NCBI GenBank assembly: GCA_937922785.1
Contig: CALAJQ010000017.1
Coordinates: 62,001-126,000 of the forward strand
Length of the DNA: 64,000 bases
Reading direction: 5' to 3'
DNA from: an uncultured Acidimicrobiales bacterium
GTDB lineage: Bacteria > Actinomycetota > Acidimicrobiia > Acidimicrobiales > SZUA-35
Below the pieces are notes generated by a model, which saw nothing but the letters and a program-made list of their open reading frames with translations, ran no database searches and was not told the origin of the DNA. Below are positions 28,420 through 37,432 of the stretch, one piece after another. The position numbers and the translations under genes were made by a program. Every line of letters begins with the position of its first letter. The stretch's first letter is position 1.

Positions 28420-29013
28420 CTACTTCATCCCCGCAGCTTTGATATTGCGTTGAGCGACCTCAACCAACTTGTTTCGTTTCACCTTGTAAGACACAACTTT
28501 GTCTGCCGAGTGCTGTCCGGAACGGGCTCGGGCTGTAACCACGTCGAGGGTCATTCCGTTGAGAATTGGTACCAACGCAATGGCCCGAAATCCTTCATTA
28601 GACCCAGGAATCGATCGCTTGTCTTCTCTCATCACTTCTGGTGAGTCCCAAACCCAGTGGTCGTTGACGCTTATGAAGCGACAGCGGTGGTTGGTCTTTG
28701 ACTTGTTGATGATCGAACCCGGGCAAACGATTACCGAACCCTGGATCCATGGGGGATGTCCCATTCCGTCTGGCCCGAACCCCTGTTCAAATGCTTCGTC
28801 GATGATCGCGTCTGGGTCGCCGTCGGCAACCGCACGGTTGCGCTGGATCTGATGAACTACCTCTCCTAGGTTGGAGAGATCATCTGCGTCGAGTCGGTCA
28901 AGTACTCGAACCGCGTCGGCGGGATTGCCGGCAAGAATCTTCGCTGCAGCGTTGATACGACGTGTTGAGACTTCTTCTTCCACCCATGGAACGTTATCGA
29001 GCGGTCGCCCCAT
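28420..29013 (-). CDS. Unrecognised 197-residue protein
   Basis: I do not recognise a family. The protein is soluble, with no signal peptide or membrane helix. The N-terminal half is helical and acidic (AAAKILAGNPADAVRVLDRL). The middle holds a probably structured core rich in Gly/Pro/Trp (GFGPDGMGHPPWIQGSVIVC) and a strand-rich stretch with NHRCRFISVNDHWVWD. The end is basic (VKRNKLVEVAQRNIKAAG). It abuts xylB with no gap and lies 22 bp after the start of the large HD-GYP gene's end, all on one strand. Coding is supported by its tight spacing and lack of a competing frame. Confidence 0.6.
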   Translation of the reverse strand: MGRPLDNVPWVEEEVSTRRINAAAKILAGNPADAVRVLDRLDADDLSNLGEVVHQIQRNRAVADGDPDAIIDEAFEQGFGPDGMGHPPWIQGSVIVCPGSIINKSKTNHRCRFISVNDHWVWDSPEVMREDKRSIPGSNEGFRAIALVPILNGMTLDVVTARARSGQHSADKVVSYKVKRNKLVEVAQRNIKAAGMK

Positions 29014-29035
29014 ATTGTCAGTGCACTAGATGCGC

Positions 29036-32000
29036 TCAGTTGTAGAAGTAGAAGCTCATCAACATGCCCGCGTTGTGGTCCGCCGTGAGGCTCTCAATCG
29101 ATCGTGAAACGAACGTGTCGGCACTCGGACAAACGTAGGTACCCACTGAGGCTGCGCCGGAAGTGGTGAATTCCCAGCAGGCAGCAGTGTTTGCGTTTGT
29201 ACGGGTTGCCAGCGACATGCTGGTGTAGTCAGAGTCGGAGTACTCGCCCGAGTAATGAGCCATTGCCCCGTAGTCGTCAATGTTCCAAATGCCGAGTTCG
29301 ACTTCGGGTGCCTCATCAGAGTGGTCATGGCCCAAGTGGGTGAGGGTTGACCAGCCCATGTAGTCAATGATCAGCCCGTCGCCGTCGAGAAGCCAAACGT
29401 GGTCTCTGTCTTTGTCGAGTTTGGTGTAGTCGTCAGGTTGTCCTTGGCCACCTAGCCATCGGGTGTGGAAGACGGTGCCATTGCCCGCAACTGCAGTGGT
29501 GTTCCAAACGGTGACGCCCGGAGCTGGTGTTGCTCCTGGTCCAATGTCTATGACGAGGTCGCCATTTCCAGGAGTGGTTCCTGGCTTGTGGGATTGAATC
29601 CTCCAGGTGGACATATCGACTGTGTTGCTACTGATATTTGTCACTTCAATGAGTTCGGCTTCAACACAAATCTCGGTGCCGGTTTCGTCATGGCACCAGC
29701 TCATGTTTTCGGCCAGGACTTCGGTGATGATCACGTCACCCTCTAGCGGTGACAGCCCCGTCGCGCTGATCTTGAAGAACACTGAGCTTGTGCTCGTCTT
29801 GCCCAAGTCGTCGGTGACGGTGATGTCGCTCAAAACATCAGTGCCCAGTAGAGCAGGGTCAGTGACAGTTCCCGAGATCGAGATTTCGTCTGGGCCTTGG
29901 ATTATTGAGAGTCCGGCCGGGAGATCATGGACGTAGCTCAGGTTGGTCGAGTTCGGGTTGTCCACAGCAAAAGGTCCCGCTGCAAATGGCACTCCGATGA
30001 AGACTTGCTGTTCGCCTATGTCCTCGATGCTCGGGGACCCAACAAAGACTACGTTTATTTCCCAGCTCGAGAGTTGAGGGTCGCTGGTGCATCCGGTGGG
30101 GTCGCATAGATCGAAAGTGACAGAAGTTTGACCTGAGAAGCCGAGAGTTGGCGTGAACTCGATTGTGTTGTCAGGTAGTCGTACAGCAACGCCATCGGGT
30201 GAGGCGAAGTTCTGGGCAACTGGGGTGTCGCCATCGGCGTCGTAGAACGTGTAGTCCTCGTCCAGGGTTACGGGCGTGTCAGCCGGAGTTGATTTCGGCG
30301 TGGGAGCGCCAGTTGTAACTGGGGTATCGGGCTGGGGTGTGATGTTGAAGTTGATTGTTCCAACCGAGCAGTTCGGGTCTGGAGCGGTGTTGTCACAAAC
30401 TTCATAGGTCGTCGCTTGTGGTCCGTTTGCATCTGGTTCAGGGACAAAGGTGAGCGAGGTAAGTGGTCCTGACGCAGGTGTCACCGAGATGTGGCCACGG
30501 TCATAGTTGACGTCTGTGAATGTGAAGGTGAGATCAGCTGGCGCCGTGTCGCTGTCATTTGCCACGCTCTCGAGGGCCGCCCGCTGAATGGTCACGCTTG
30601 AGTCTTCATCCAGAGTCCTGGCAATTTGGGCTGGCTCAGGAGAGTCGAATACTTCGTCAAAGGTCAGCGTGATCGAGCCGGGCACACAGGTGGCGAGATC
30701 GCACACTTCATACTGAATCGACTGATCTGCGGTGGAGTTAGTCGGGGGTGTGTAGACAAAGCCTGAACCGTCGCCGTTGTCCACGAAGTTGCCGTCGGCC
30801 GGATCGGTGTAGGTAACCGTCAAGTCTGCTGTGTCGGTGTCAACATCGGTAACTGCCAGCAGCAACTCAGCGGTGGTGAAGTTCGATGGTGTGTCTTCGA
30901 GGCCGCTGTGAACGTAAGGGCTTGCTGCATTTGTGAGGACTGGAGGGTCATCCACGGCTGAGAATGTCAGTGCAAGAACTACCTCGTCGGAGCAGAGTAA
31001 ACTCGGATCACAAACGATGTACGGGATTGTGACGATGCCATTGAAATCAGCTGGCGGGATGTAGACCACACCTGATGCGTTTGCTTCAAACTGTCCAGGT
31101 GGGTTAGGCGTACCCCAGGCGATAGAAAGCGCGTCACCGTCGGGGTCCGAATCGTTTGAAAGAATCGTCGCCTCGTCACCGGTGAATGTTTGGTCTTCGA
31201 GAACTGCGGGGAGAGACTCGCCAAAAGCTCGAGGGGCGTCCGGTACAGGAGTCATGACGATGGTGGCCATACTCGCAGCACAACTAATCGGATCACAGAG
31301 TTGGTATGTGAGATCCACTTCGCCATTGAAGTCAGCAGGTGGGGTGTAGACAGGTGGGGTTACCGATTGATCGATCGAGGGATTTGGCACCCAGTTGACG
31401 CGGATCGGATCTCCATCAACCTCGATGTCATTAGCCAGAACAAGGTGTTCTTCAAGTTCCAAGCCAACGTCTTCTGCCGTCTCGATGCGGTCATCGACAG
31501 CAATCGGCTGATCGTTCACTGGTGTGACGCTGACGGTTACAAACGCCGTCTCTCCACACCCGTCGGCGTCGCAAGCACGGTAGGGAACAACTCCCTGAGC
31601 CGTGGAGTTCTCGAGCGGGACGTAGGTGAGGTCATTGTTGTTGAGAACAGAGTTGGCGCCAGATGGAACTCCCCATCGGACAGTCATTGAGTCGCCCTCA
31701 ACATCGCTGTCGTTGGCCAGAACCAGAGCTGGAGTCAGCGTTACTGACCCGTCTTCGAGAACTGTTGCCAAGTCTTCAACCGATGTCGGGAGGTCGTTAG
31801 CTGGTGTGACGTTGACGGTGACTTTGCCGTCACCACACCTGGTCTCGCGTTGTACCGAACACGCAGAGAAGTTGAACGATTGAACGCCGAACTCATTGGG
31901 ATTAGGTGCAAACGTGACGCTTTGCTGCGCGACGCCGTTGGTTGGAGTAACTGTGCTTCCAAAGCTGACAGCAGGGCTAGTGACCCTTCCCTGTGCCGGA

Positions 32001-33559
32001 CCCTGGGTGAGAATGAACTTAACTTGCTCTTCAGTGGACGCTGCCAAGATTAACGACACCGATTGATCCTCAGCTGTCACCACAAAGCTAGTTTCGGCCA
32101 CTGGCGAAAGTGGTTCGTTCGTTTGGGGCTGGGTTACAGGTGCGGCGGTAGTTGGTACGGTCGTTACTGGCGGCTGTGTAGTTGTCGGTTGTGTCGTTGT
32201 CGGTTGAGTAACTGCGGGACCGGTGGTGGGAGTAGTCGGCCCTGGATTAGGGCTTGTTGTGGGCGGTGTCGATATAGCTGGCGCAGTGGAGGTAGTTGGC
32301 ACAGTTGAGGGCACTTCGTCAGCCGGTAACGTGATCGCCGTCGGCGGAGCGGCGAAAGCAATCTCGGCAGGGGTGGCAGGTCCAACGCCGGCAGCGACTG
32401 TTGCAGCAACGGCGGTGGCAACCGTGAAGACGGGCTGGGCCAGGGTTCCAACTGGTAGCTGAGTTGCAGCCTGGACGTTGGCTAGCCAGCTAAGCGGTCC
32501 GGCAGCAAAACGAAGTCTGCCGAGGCCGATGTTTAAGAAAGCTCGTGCCACGTGCGGATCGAACTGACCTCCTGCGCAAGCTGCGATTTCGGCCCGAGCT
32601 TCTGCCGGAGGTCTTGGCTCCTTGTAGCTTCTCGTGGAAGTCATTACGTCATACGCGTCGGCGACGGCAACGATTCTTGCGCCCAGAGGAATGTCGCCGC
32701 CCCCCAAACTGTCCGGGTAGCCCTTGCCGTCCCAACGCTCGTGGTGGTTTCTAACTGACTGGCCCCATTCACCCAAGAAGTCCTTCAAGGGTTCGATCAG
32801 CTCGTCACCCCTCCAAGTATGGGACTTGAGAGTGACCCACTCGGATTCGGTCGGTCGTCCTGGCTTGTTAAGAATTTCAGACGGAACGTAGATCTTTCCG
32901 ACGTCGTGCAGCAGGGCAGCCCAGCGCAACTTGCCGGCGTCCTCTTCGGAGAGTTTCATCTCCTCGGCAATCATGTCGGTGTAGGCCCGAACTCGTTCCG
33001 AATGACCCCGAGTCATCCGGTCGTGCATTGACAGGCCAGCGACGAGCTCCAACATCGTCTCGGCGTATTCACTTTCATCAGTAGGAAATCCGGAGACTCG
33101 AACTTCCTCCATTCGACGCTCAACTTTTTTGGTGCTGTTGTTGCGCATGGCAACACTGAACCGAGACGGCGCTTCGTCTGGAAAAACAAGTGAAAGTTTG
33201 AACAGGGCGGCCAAAGGCAAAAGACCGCGAGAAACTCGTTCGGTTGAGAGCAACACAACAAGCCCCAGCGCAAACAGACATATCCACCACGAATACGTGG
33301 GTATCCCAACTTCTGCAGCCGGATACACCCGTGCAAGAGACCAAGTCACAAAGAAGGACAACACTGACGGCAACAGCATGATCGTCCAACGAATTGCAGT
33401 TGAAACTGCTGTGTTGGCCTTCCACGAGTTAGCGCCCGCTCCGTGGCGAGTTGGTCCGTCCGCGTGCACAGGCGTATCAACGGGCGCAGCCGCTTCTACG
33501 GCAGCTTCGCTGACAGGTCCGTCAGAAGCCTTCCGCCTTGGAAGAGGGGTGTTGTGCAC
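29036..33559 (-). CDS. Membrane HD-GYP protein with extracellular cadherin-like and lamin-tail domains
   Basis: A 1507-residue protein joining an intracellular phosphodiesterase to a large surface region. TM1 is at about 58-78 and TM2 at 91-107. A complete HD-GYP domain covers about 165-345: the HD pair H218-D219 in LLHDVGK, HHERWDGKGYP (272-282) and RIVAVADAYDVMTS, as in cyclic-di-GMP phosphodiesterases. TM3 at about 371-392 is followed by a Pro/Thr-rich stalk (408-486). Then come about seven cadherin-like repeats (recurring VLEDGSVTLTPALVLANDSD and ANDSDVEGD motifs, paired cysteines), a putative Ig domain ending near 1270 (LPAGLSIIQGPDEISISGTV) and a lamin-tail domain at about 1274-1400 (GDVIITEVLAEN...IEVTN). 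Three helices keep HD-GYP inside and the repeats outside. No sorting signal is seen. The GTG start is provisional. Confidence 0.88.
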   Translation of the reverse strand: MHNTPLPRRKASDGPVSEAAVEAAAPVDTPVHADGPTRHGAGANSWKANTAVSTAIRWTIMLLPSVLSFFVTWSLARVYPAAEVGIPTYSWWICLFALGLVVLLSTERVSRGLLPLAALFKLSLVFPDEAPSRFSVAMRNNSTKKVERRMEEVRVSGFPTDESEYAETMLELVAGLSMHDRMTRGHSERVRAYTDMIAEEMKLSEEDAGKLRWAALLHDVGKIYVPSEILNKPGRPTESEWVTLKSHTWRGDELIEPLKDFLGEWGQSVRNHHERWDGKGYPDSLGGGDIPLGARIVAVADAYDVMTSTRSYKEPRPPAEARAEIAACAGGQFDPHVARAFLNIGLGRLRFAAGPLSWLANVQAATQLPVGTLAQPVFTVATAVAATVAAGVGPATPAEIAFAAPPTAITLPADEVPSTVPTTSTAPAISTPPTTSPNPGPTTPTTGPAVTQPTTTQPTTTQPPVTTVPTTAAPVTQPQTNEPLSPVAETSFVVTAEDQSVSLILAASTEEQVKFILTQGPAQGRVTSPAVSFGSTVTPTNGVAQQSVTFAPNPNEFGVQSFNFSACSVQRETRCGDGKVTVNVTPANDLPTSVEDLATVLEDGSVTLTPALVLANDSDVEGDSMTVRWGVPSGANSVLNNNDLTYVPLENSTAQGVVPYRACDADGCGETAFVTVSVTPVNDQPIAVDDRIETAEDVGLELEEHLVLANDIEVDGDPIRVNWVPNPSIDQSVTPPVYTPPADFNGEVDLTYQLCDPISCAASMATIVMTPVPDAPRAFGESLPAVLEDQTFTGDEATILSNDSDPDGDALSIAWGTPNPPGQFEANASGVVYIPPADFNGIVTIPYIVCDPSLLCSDEVVLALTFSAVDDPPVLTNAASPYVHSGLEDTPSNFTTAELLLAVTDVDTDTADLTVTYTDPADGNFVDNGDGSGFVYTPPTNSTADQSIQYEVCDLATCVPGSITLTFDEVFDSPEPAQIARTLDEDSSVTIQRAALESVANDSDTAPADLTFTFTDVNYDRGHISVTPASGPLTSLTFVPEPDANGPQATTYEVCDNTAPDPNCSVGTINFNITPQPDTPVTTGAPTPKSTPADTPVTLDEDYTFYDADGDTPVAQNFASPDGVAVRLPDNTIEFTPTLGFSGQTSVTFDLCDPTGCTSDPQLSSWEINVVFVGSPSIEDIGEQQVFIGVPFAAGPFAVDNPNSTNLSYVHDLPAGLSIIQGPDEISISGTVTDPALLGTDVLSDITVTDDLGKTSTSSVFFKISATGLSPLEGDVIITEVLAENMSWCHDETGTEICVEAELIEVTNISSNTVDMSTWRIQSHKPGTTPGNGDLVIDIGPGATPAPGVTVWNTTAVAGNGTVFHTRWLGGQGQPDDYTKLDKDRDHVWLLDGDGLIIDYMGWSTLTHLGHDHSDEAPEVELGIWNIDDYGAMAHYSGEYSDSDYTSMSLATRTNANTAACWEFTTSGAASVGTYVCPSADTFVSRSIESLTADHNAGMLMSFYFYN

Positions 33560-33596
33560 CCTCCCAGCATCGTCTGGCCATTACTTGCACTTTAGA

Positions 33597-33613
33597 TAAA
33601 CAGCCACTGTTTA
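33597..33613. other. Small hairpin upstream of the HD-GYP gene
   Basis: TAAACAG-CCA-CTGTTTA is a 7-bp perfect inverted repeat 38 bp upstream of the HD-GYP start. It could be an operator or part of a leader structure. The rest of the spacer up to 33722 holds only the hairpin at 33616-33652. Confidence 0.4.
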
Positions 33614-33615
33614 AG

Positions 33616-33652
33616 GGCCTATTCCTGGTTGTTGAACGAGGAATCGAGGGCC
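33616..33652 (-). terminator. Imperfect stem-loop after the enolase-superfamily gene
   Basis: GGCC and ATTCCT (33616-33626) pair with AGGAAT and GGCC (33639-33652) around an AT-rich apex with an internal bulge. It lies about 70 bp after the stop of the minus-strand dehydratase gene. A short run of A and T follows on the minus strand, so a weak terminator is plausible. Confidence 0.4.
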
Positions 33653-33722
33653 TTATGGGCCGTTGTAACTAGGCGCATGCTTGTCTACCCATGCGGGTCA
33701 TCTTGGCTGTGCGGCTCAGGGG

Positions 33723-34805
33723 TCAAATAGCAAAACGCTCAATCGCTGATTGGTCGAACGTAAACCCGTGACCTGGTCGATCAGGGATCTTCAGCTTCCC
33801 ATTCTCAAGCTCTGGCGATTCGTTGAACAACGGACTGAACCAATCGACGTGCTCCACCGACATGAAGTTCGGGATAGAACCGGCCAGACACAAGCTCGCT
33901 TCAGTAAAAAAGTGGCTGGACACGGCGATGTGTTGAGCTTCGGCGAGAGCAGCCGACTTCCTGAACTCGGCGTACCCGCCGATTCGTTGTAGATCCGGCA
34001 TGAGCACATCCGCCGCGCCAGCTTCCAACATCGCGGCCATGCCCATCATCGTGTATTCAGTTTCGCCGGATGCGATCGGCACATCCAAGGCCGTAACGAC
34101 TCGGGCGTGCCCTTTCAGATCGAACGCGGAAACTGGCTCTTCGAACCAGGTGAGGTCAAACTCCTCCAACTTGTGGCCTAGTCGGATCGCGGTCTTTGGG
34201 TCGAATTTCTGATTGGCGTCGCCAAGTAAGCCTATGTCGGGCCCGATGGCCTCTCGGACGGCCCTAACCCTTTCAATGTCAGTTGCCATCTTCTCGGACC
34301 CAAGCCGGATTTTCATCGCCCGAAACCCTGAGTCAAGAAATACCTGGGCTTCGGCCAACAGCTCGTCGATCGTATAGGAAAGCCAAAGTCCTGAAGAAGC
34401 GTAGGTGTCTACCTCGTTCCTGGCTGCGCCCCACATCTTGTGCAAAGCAATGTTCCCTGCTTTGCCGACAGCGTCCCAGCAAGCCTGTTCGAGTGCAGAC
34501 AACGCCGAGACTGTCACACCCTTGTGGCCGGTCGGGTTGAGTTCGGCGAAGATGACCGAGCTGATTGCGTTTGTGTAGTGCGGATCCTTGCCCACCACAT
34601 ACTTCGACAATCCCTGGACCATTTCGTCGAAGGCTCTCAGCCGATCGCCGTTGAGAGTGAAGATGTGACTCTGGCCAACAACCCCAGAGTCTGTTCTAGC
34701 TTCAACCAAAACCAGACCCGTGGAGTCCATCTGATGGATCGCAGTCCCGATTGGTTTGGGTAGCGGGAGCTGTACCAGCGTCGTCTGAATCGACTCGATC
34801 TTCAT
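33723..34805 (-). CDS. Mandelate racemase/muconate lactonizing enzyme family protein
   Basis: Enolase-superfamily enzyme of 360 residues that abstracts a proton alpha to a carboxylate, probably a sugar-acid dehydratase or racemase. The N-terminal capping domain is intact. In the barrel, FRAMKIRLG supplies the Kx(K/R) base motif; metal ligands are Asp in LLGDANQKF, Glu in WFEEPVS and Glu in IASGETEYT; and the second base region is VSSHFFTEASL with His. It heads a minus-strand run with class II aldolase and a 3-hydroxyisobutyrate-dehydrogenase-type reductase, the classical order of activities for sugar-acid breakdown. The actual substrate is unknown. Confidence 0.88.
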   Translation of the reverse strand: MKIESIQTTLVQLPLPKPIGTAIHQMDSTGLVLVEARTDSGVVGQSHIFTLNGDRLRAFDEMVQGLSKYVVGKDPHYTNAISSVIFAELNPTGHKGVTVSALSALEQACWDAVGKAGNIALHKMWGAARNEVDTYASSGLWLSYTIDELLAEAQVFLDSGFRAMKIRLGSEKMATDIERVRAVREAIGPDIGLLGDANQKFDPKTAIRLGHKLEEFDLTWFEEPVSAFDLKGHARVVTALDVPIASGETEYTMMGMAAMLEAGAADVLMPDLQRIGGYAEFRKSAALAEAQHIAVSSHFFTEASLCLAGSIPNFMSVEHVDWFSPLFNESPELENGKLKIPDRPGHGFTFDQSAIERFAI

Positions 34806-34810
34806 AGTCG

Positions 34811-35587
34811 TTACTGACGGAAAGACGGATCTTTACGGTCCATCAGTCGCATCAGAGCGGGCCACTCATTCTCGCCAAGAGGGAAGTGGTCATACTGTCG
34901 CTTGGAGAGTTCCCAGATGTCGGTTGGACCAGGGTTGATCTCAAGACCAGAACCATAAGCGGCCAACATTGCCCGAGCGCCCCTGATTAGGTAATGCATC
35001 ACCATGAAGGCTTCGCCGGCGGTTTCGCCTACGGTGAGAAATCCGTGGTTGCGCATGATCAGGGCTCGGTTGCCCTCCATGTTTTTTGCCAGACGCTCAC
35101 GCTCTTCAAGTGTCAGACTGAGACCTTCCCAGTCGTGGTAGCCAATGTCTCCGTACAGCATTGAGGTGTCCTGAATAATGTGCTTGTAACCGTCGGCAAG
35201 AGCCGTGATGGCCAACGCCTCGGGAACATGGGCGTGGAAGACAACCTTCCATTTTGGGAAATCGTTGTGAATAGCGGAGTGGATGACAAACCCGGCCGTG
35301 TTGACATCTGCCGGCCCTTCCAACACGGTCCCGTCAGAATCAACCTTGATTAGGTTTGATGCAGTGACCTCGTCGTAAAGGAGCCCGAATTTGTTGAGGA
35401 AGAAGGCATGGTCGGTGCCAGGAGCCCTCATCGTGATGTGATTCCACACTGTGTCGTCGTAGCCGAAGTGTGCAGATAGTCGGTACATGGCGGCGAGGTC
35501 CACGCGGGCATCCCAGTCGTCCCCGGTGAAGCTGGTTTCATTCTTAGCTTTAAAGTCTTCAGCTACAACTTCTCGATTTTCAGTCAC
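34811..35587 (-). CDS. Class II aldolase/adducin family protein
   Basis: Zinc-dependent aldolase-fold protein of 258 residues from the GTG at 35587; an ATG at 35647 would give 278 but overlap the upstream gene by 68 bp. Landmarks are YDDTVWNHITMRAPG, the metal site in VVFHAHVPEALA (HxH) and the third His in LIMRNHGFLTVGET. Family members cleave or decarboxylate phosphorylated or keto sugars. Its neighbours suggest it acts on the product of the enolase-superfamily dehydratase. Adducin-like proteins without aldolase activity have the same fold, so catalysis is likely but unproven. Confidence 0.85.
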   Translation of the reverse strand: MTENREVVAEDFKAKNETSFTGDDWDARVDLAAMYRLSAHFGYDDTVWNHITMRAPGTDHAFFLNKFGLLYDEVTASNLIKVDSDGTVLEGPADVNTAGFVIHSAIHNDFPKWKVVFHAHVPEALAITALADGYKHIIQDTSMLYGDIGYHDWEGLSLTLEERERLAKNMEGNRALIMRNHGFLTVGETAGEAFMVMHYLIRGARAMLAAYGSGLEINPGPTDIWELSKRQYDHFPLGENEWPALMRLMDRKDPSFRQ

Positions 35588-36527
35588 TGGTTTTCCGGTC
35601 CTGTCTTGTGATGAGTTCTGCCTGAGTTTCATGGAGGAGTTCGTCATTGTCGCGCTCGATCAGCTGTGCTGCCAGCAGATGGGCCGCAGTTGGACCGTAA
35701 AGGGCCTCAGTTTGCTGATAGAGCTTGGCGACACCGCCCATGAACGGCAACGTAGCACCCAAACTGGCGGCCAGTTCCATGGCGAGGCGCATGTCCTTTG
35801 CAGCATGGCTTATCGGGAACGACGCATCGTATGTTCCAGCAACGATTTCTGGTCCGTAACTATCAGCTACATAGCTGGAACCGGCGGACGTTTGAATCAG
35901 GTCAAGCATCTTGGCCGGCTCGATGCCACCCTTCACTCCAAGAAGTAATGCCTCGGTCAGCGCGACCGTTTGGGTGTAGCAAAGAGTGACTTGGGCGATC
36001 TTGGCTACAACGCCTGTCCCGTTGCCACCCAAGTGGCGCACTTTGGAACCGATCACTTCCAGCAAAGGCATAACTTCGATGATGTCGGCATCAGCACCTC
36101 CGGCAAAGATTGAAAGGGTTCCAGCCGAGGCACCCTCTGGCCCACCCGAGACCGGAGCGTCGATGAGGCGGACGCCAACTTCGTCGCACAGCCTCAGTAG
36201 CTCTGCAGCTGTTTCAAGATCGTTTGTTGAAAGCTCAACCCAGATCGAGCCCGCCTTCATGACCGGAAGTATCTCTGTTGCGACCGACAGGATTTGTTTG
36301 GGTCCGGGCAGGGAAGTGAAAACAACATCGGCGTTCTCCACCGCCGCGCTAGCAGACCCAGCAGCAAGTCCGCCTTTAGCCGCCAACGCTGAAACCAAGG
36401 CCTCATCGAGATCAGCGCCCCAGACTTGGAACCCTGCGGCTGCCAGATTTTGGCTGACGCCTCCGCCAATGTTCCCAAGCCCAATGACAGCAACCACCTG
36501 GCTAATGTCTGAGTCCATTTCTGGCAT
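35580..36527 (-). CDS. 3-Hydroxyisobutyrate dehydrogenase/tartronate semialdehyde reductase family
   Basis: NAD(P)-dependent reductase of beta-hydroxyacids, 315 residues. The nucleotide fold is VIGLGNIGGGVSQNLAAAGF; the substrate loop is DAPVSGGPEGASAGTLSIFAGG; the catalytic lysine lies in GTGVVAKIAQVTL. In this family the Lys is usually followed by a conserved Asn (KxxNN), replaced here by Val, which may alter the substrate. It overlaps the class II aldolase gene by 8 bp and follows the 2OG-oxygenase gene with a 6-bp gap. Tartronate semialdehyde reduction would fit the sugar-acid context. Confidence 0.88.
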   Translation of the reverse strand: MPEMDSDISQVVAVIGLGNIGGGVSQNLAAAGFQVWGADLDEALVSALAAKGGLAAGSASAAVENADVVFTSLPGPKQILSVATEILPVMKAGSIWVELSTNDLETAAELLRLCDEVGVRLIDAPVSGGPEGASAGTLSIFAGGADADIIEVMPLLEVIGSKVRHLGGNGTGVVAKIAQVTLCYTQTVALTEALLLGVKGGIEPAKMLDLIQTSAGSSYVADSYGPEIVAGTYDASFPISHAAKDMRLAMELAASLGATLPFMGGVAKLYQQTEALYGPTAAHLLAAQLIERDNDELLHETQAELITRQDRKTSD

Positions 36528-36533
36528 CCCGCG

Positions 36534-37382
36534 TCAGTCCAGCAAGCCGTCGGACATAACCATGGCGCGCTGATGATGAGCGTCAGTGGCCCGGCCGTAG
36601 TACTGAATTGAATGGTGTGGACTATTCATCCGCCACGGATCATAGACATAAGTTGGCAACGCGATGTAGCGAGTCGTGGGTCCGACGATTCGTGTTACTC
36701 GGTGCATTGAGAACCTGCCTTTAAACAGCTGGAGGTCGCCTGGCAGTAGGTCTAGTTCTCGGACGCCCTCTCGGCCCCCTTCAAGAATCTGTTGAACTCG
36801 TTCATAGTTTTCGTGGCCTGGAGTTCGGATATCAGGCACGTACTCAAAGACACCTCCACTCTCGGCCTTCTGCACCAGTATTGAGACTGTGAACTCGTTG
36901 CCATCGAAGTGCCAAGGAAAGTAATGATCGGTTTCCATGACCCCGTAAGGGTTGCGTCCCAGCGGGTCAGCCCACTGATAGACCGGGCGGTCAGTGCTAA
37001 GTGTTTCCCACACAAAGTGGGTTACAACGTTCGAGTTGTAGATCTGGTTCAGAAGAGATTGTTGAGACAGGAGATCGGAGTTGATGAAGCCACTCATGCG
37101 ACGTTGCATGAAGTTCCGGGGGTGGTTCGACGGCACAGACACATCCGGGGCTGAGGCGTACGGGTTGTGCTCTTGTTCGGCCCAGAAGGTCTGAGGGTGT
37201 AGTCGAGTCGCCTCGGCCAACATTGTTTCAATTGCTTCAGGGCGGATGAAATTGGAGATTCGAAAGCAACCAAAGGCCTTCATCTGCTGGCGAGCCTCTG
37301 CCACAAGCTCCGCACGAGCCGGCGACCCGGCCCTGTGGATCGGGTAAGTGTCTAGGTCAACGACCGAATCCAGATCGAACAT
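36534..37382 (-). CDS. 2-Oxoglutarate/Fe(II)-dependent oxygenase
   Basis: Predicted hydroxylase of 282 residues. The iron triad reads HxD in PWHFDGNEF and a distal His in FSMHRVTRIVG, with the 2OG-binding Arg in TTRYIALPTYVYDP. Start ATG 37382 (MFDLDSVVDLDTY) is chosen because an upstream extension of 52 residues is Arg-rich, non-conserved in appearance and would run into the YbaK gene region. It lacks the phytanoyl-CoA hydroxylase N-terminus and looks closer to HalD/ArpA-like small-molecule hydroxylases. It sits at the head of the reductase-aldolase-dehydratase run; its substrate is unknown. Confidence 0.82.
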   Translation of the reverse strand: MFDLDSVVDLDTYPIHRAGSPARAELVAEARQQMKAFGCFRISNFIRPEAIETMLAEATRLHPQTFWAEQEHNPYASAPDVSVPSNHPRNFMQRRMSGFINSDLLSQQSLLNQIYNSNVVTHFVWETLSTDRPVYQWADPLGRNPYGVMETDHYFPWHFDGNEFTVSILVQKAESGGVFEYVPDIRTPGHENYERVQQILEGGREGVRELDLLPGDLQLFKGRFSMHRVTRIVGPTTRYIALPTYVYDPWRMNSPHHSIQYYGRATDAHHQRAMVMSDGLLD

Positions 37383-37432
37383 GTGCGACACGCTACATAT
37401 CGTCAGACCGCCCGTCCAGCATCTGTCTGGCT

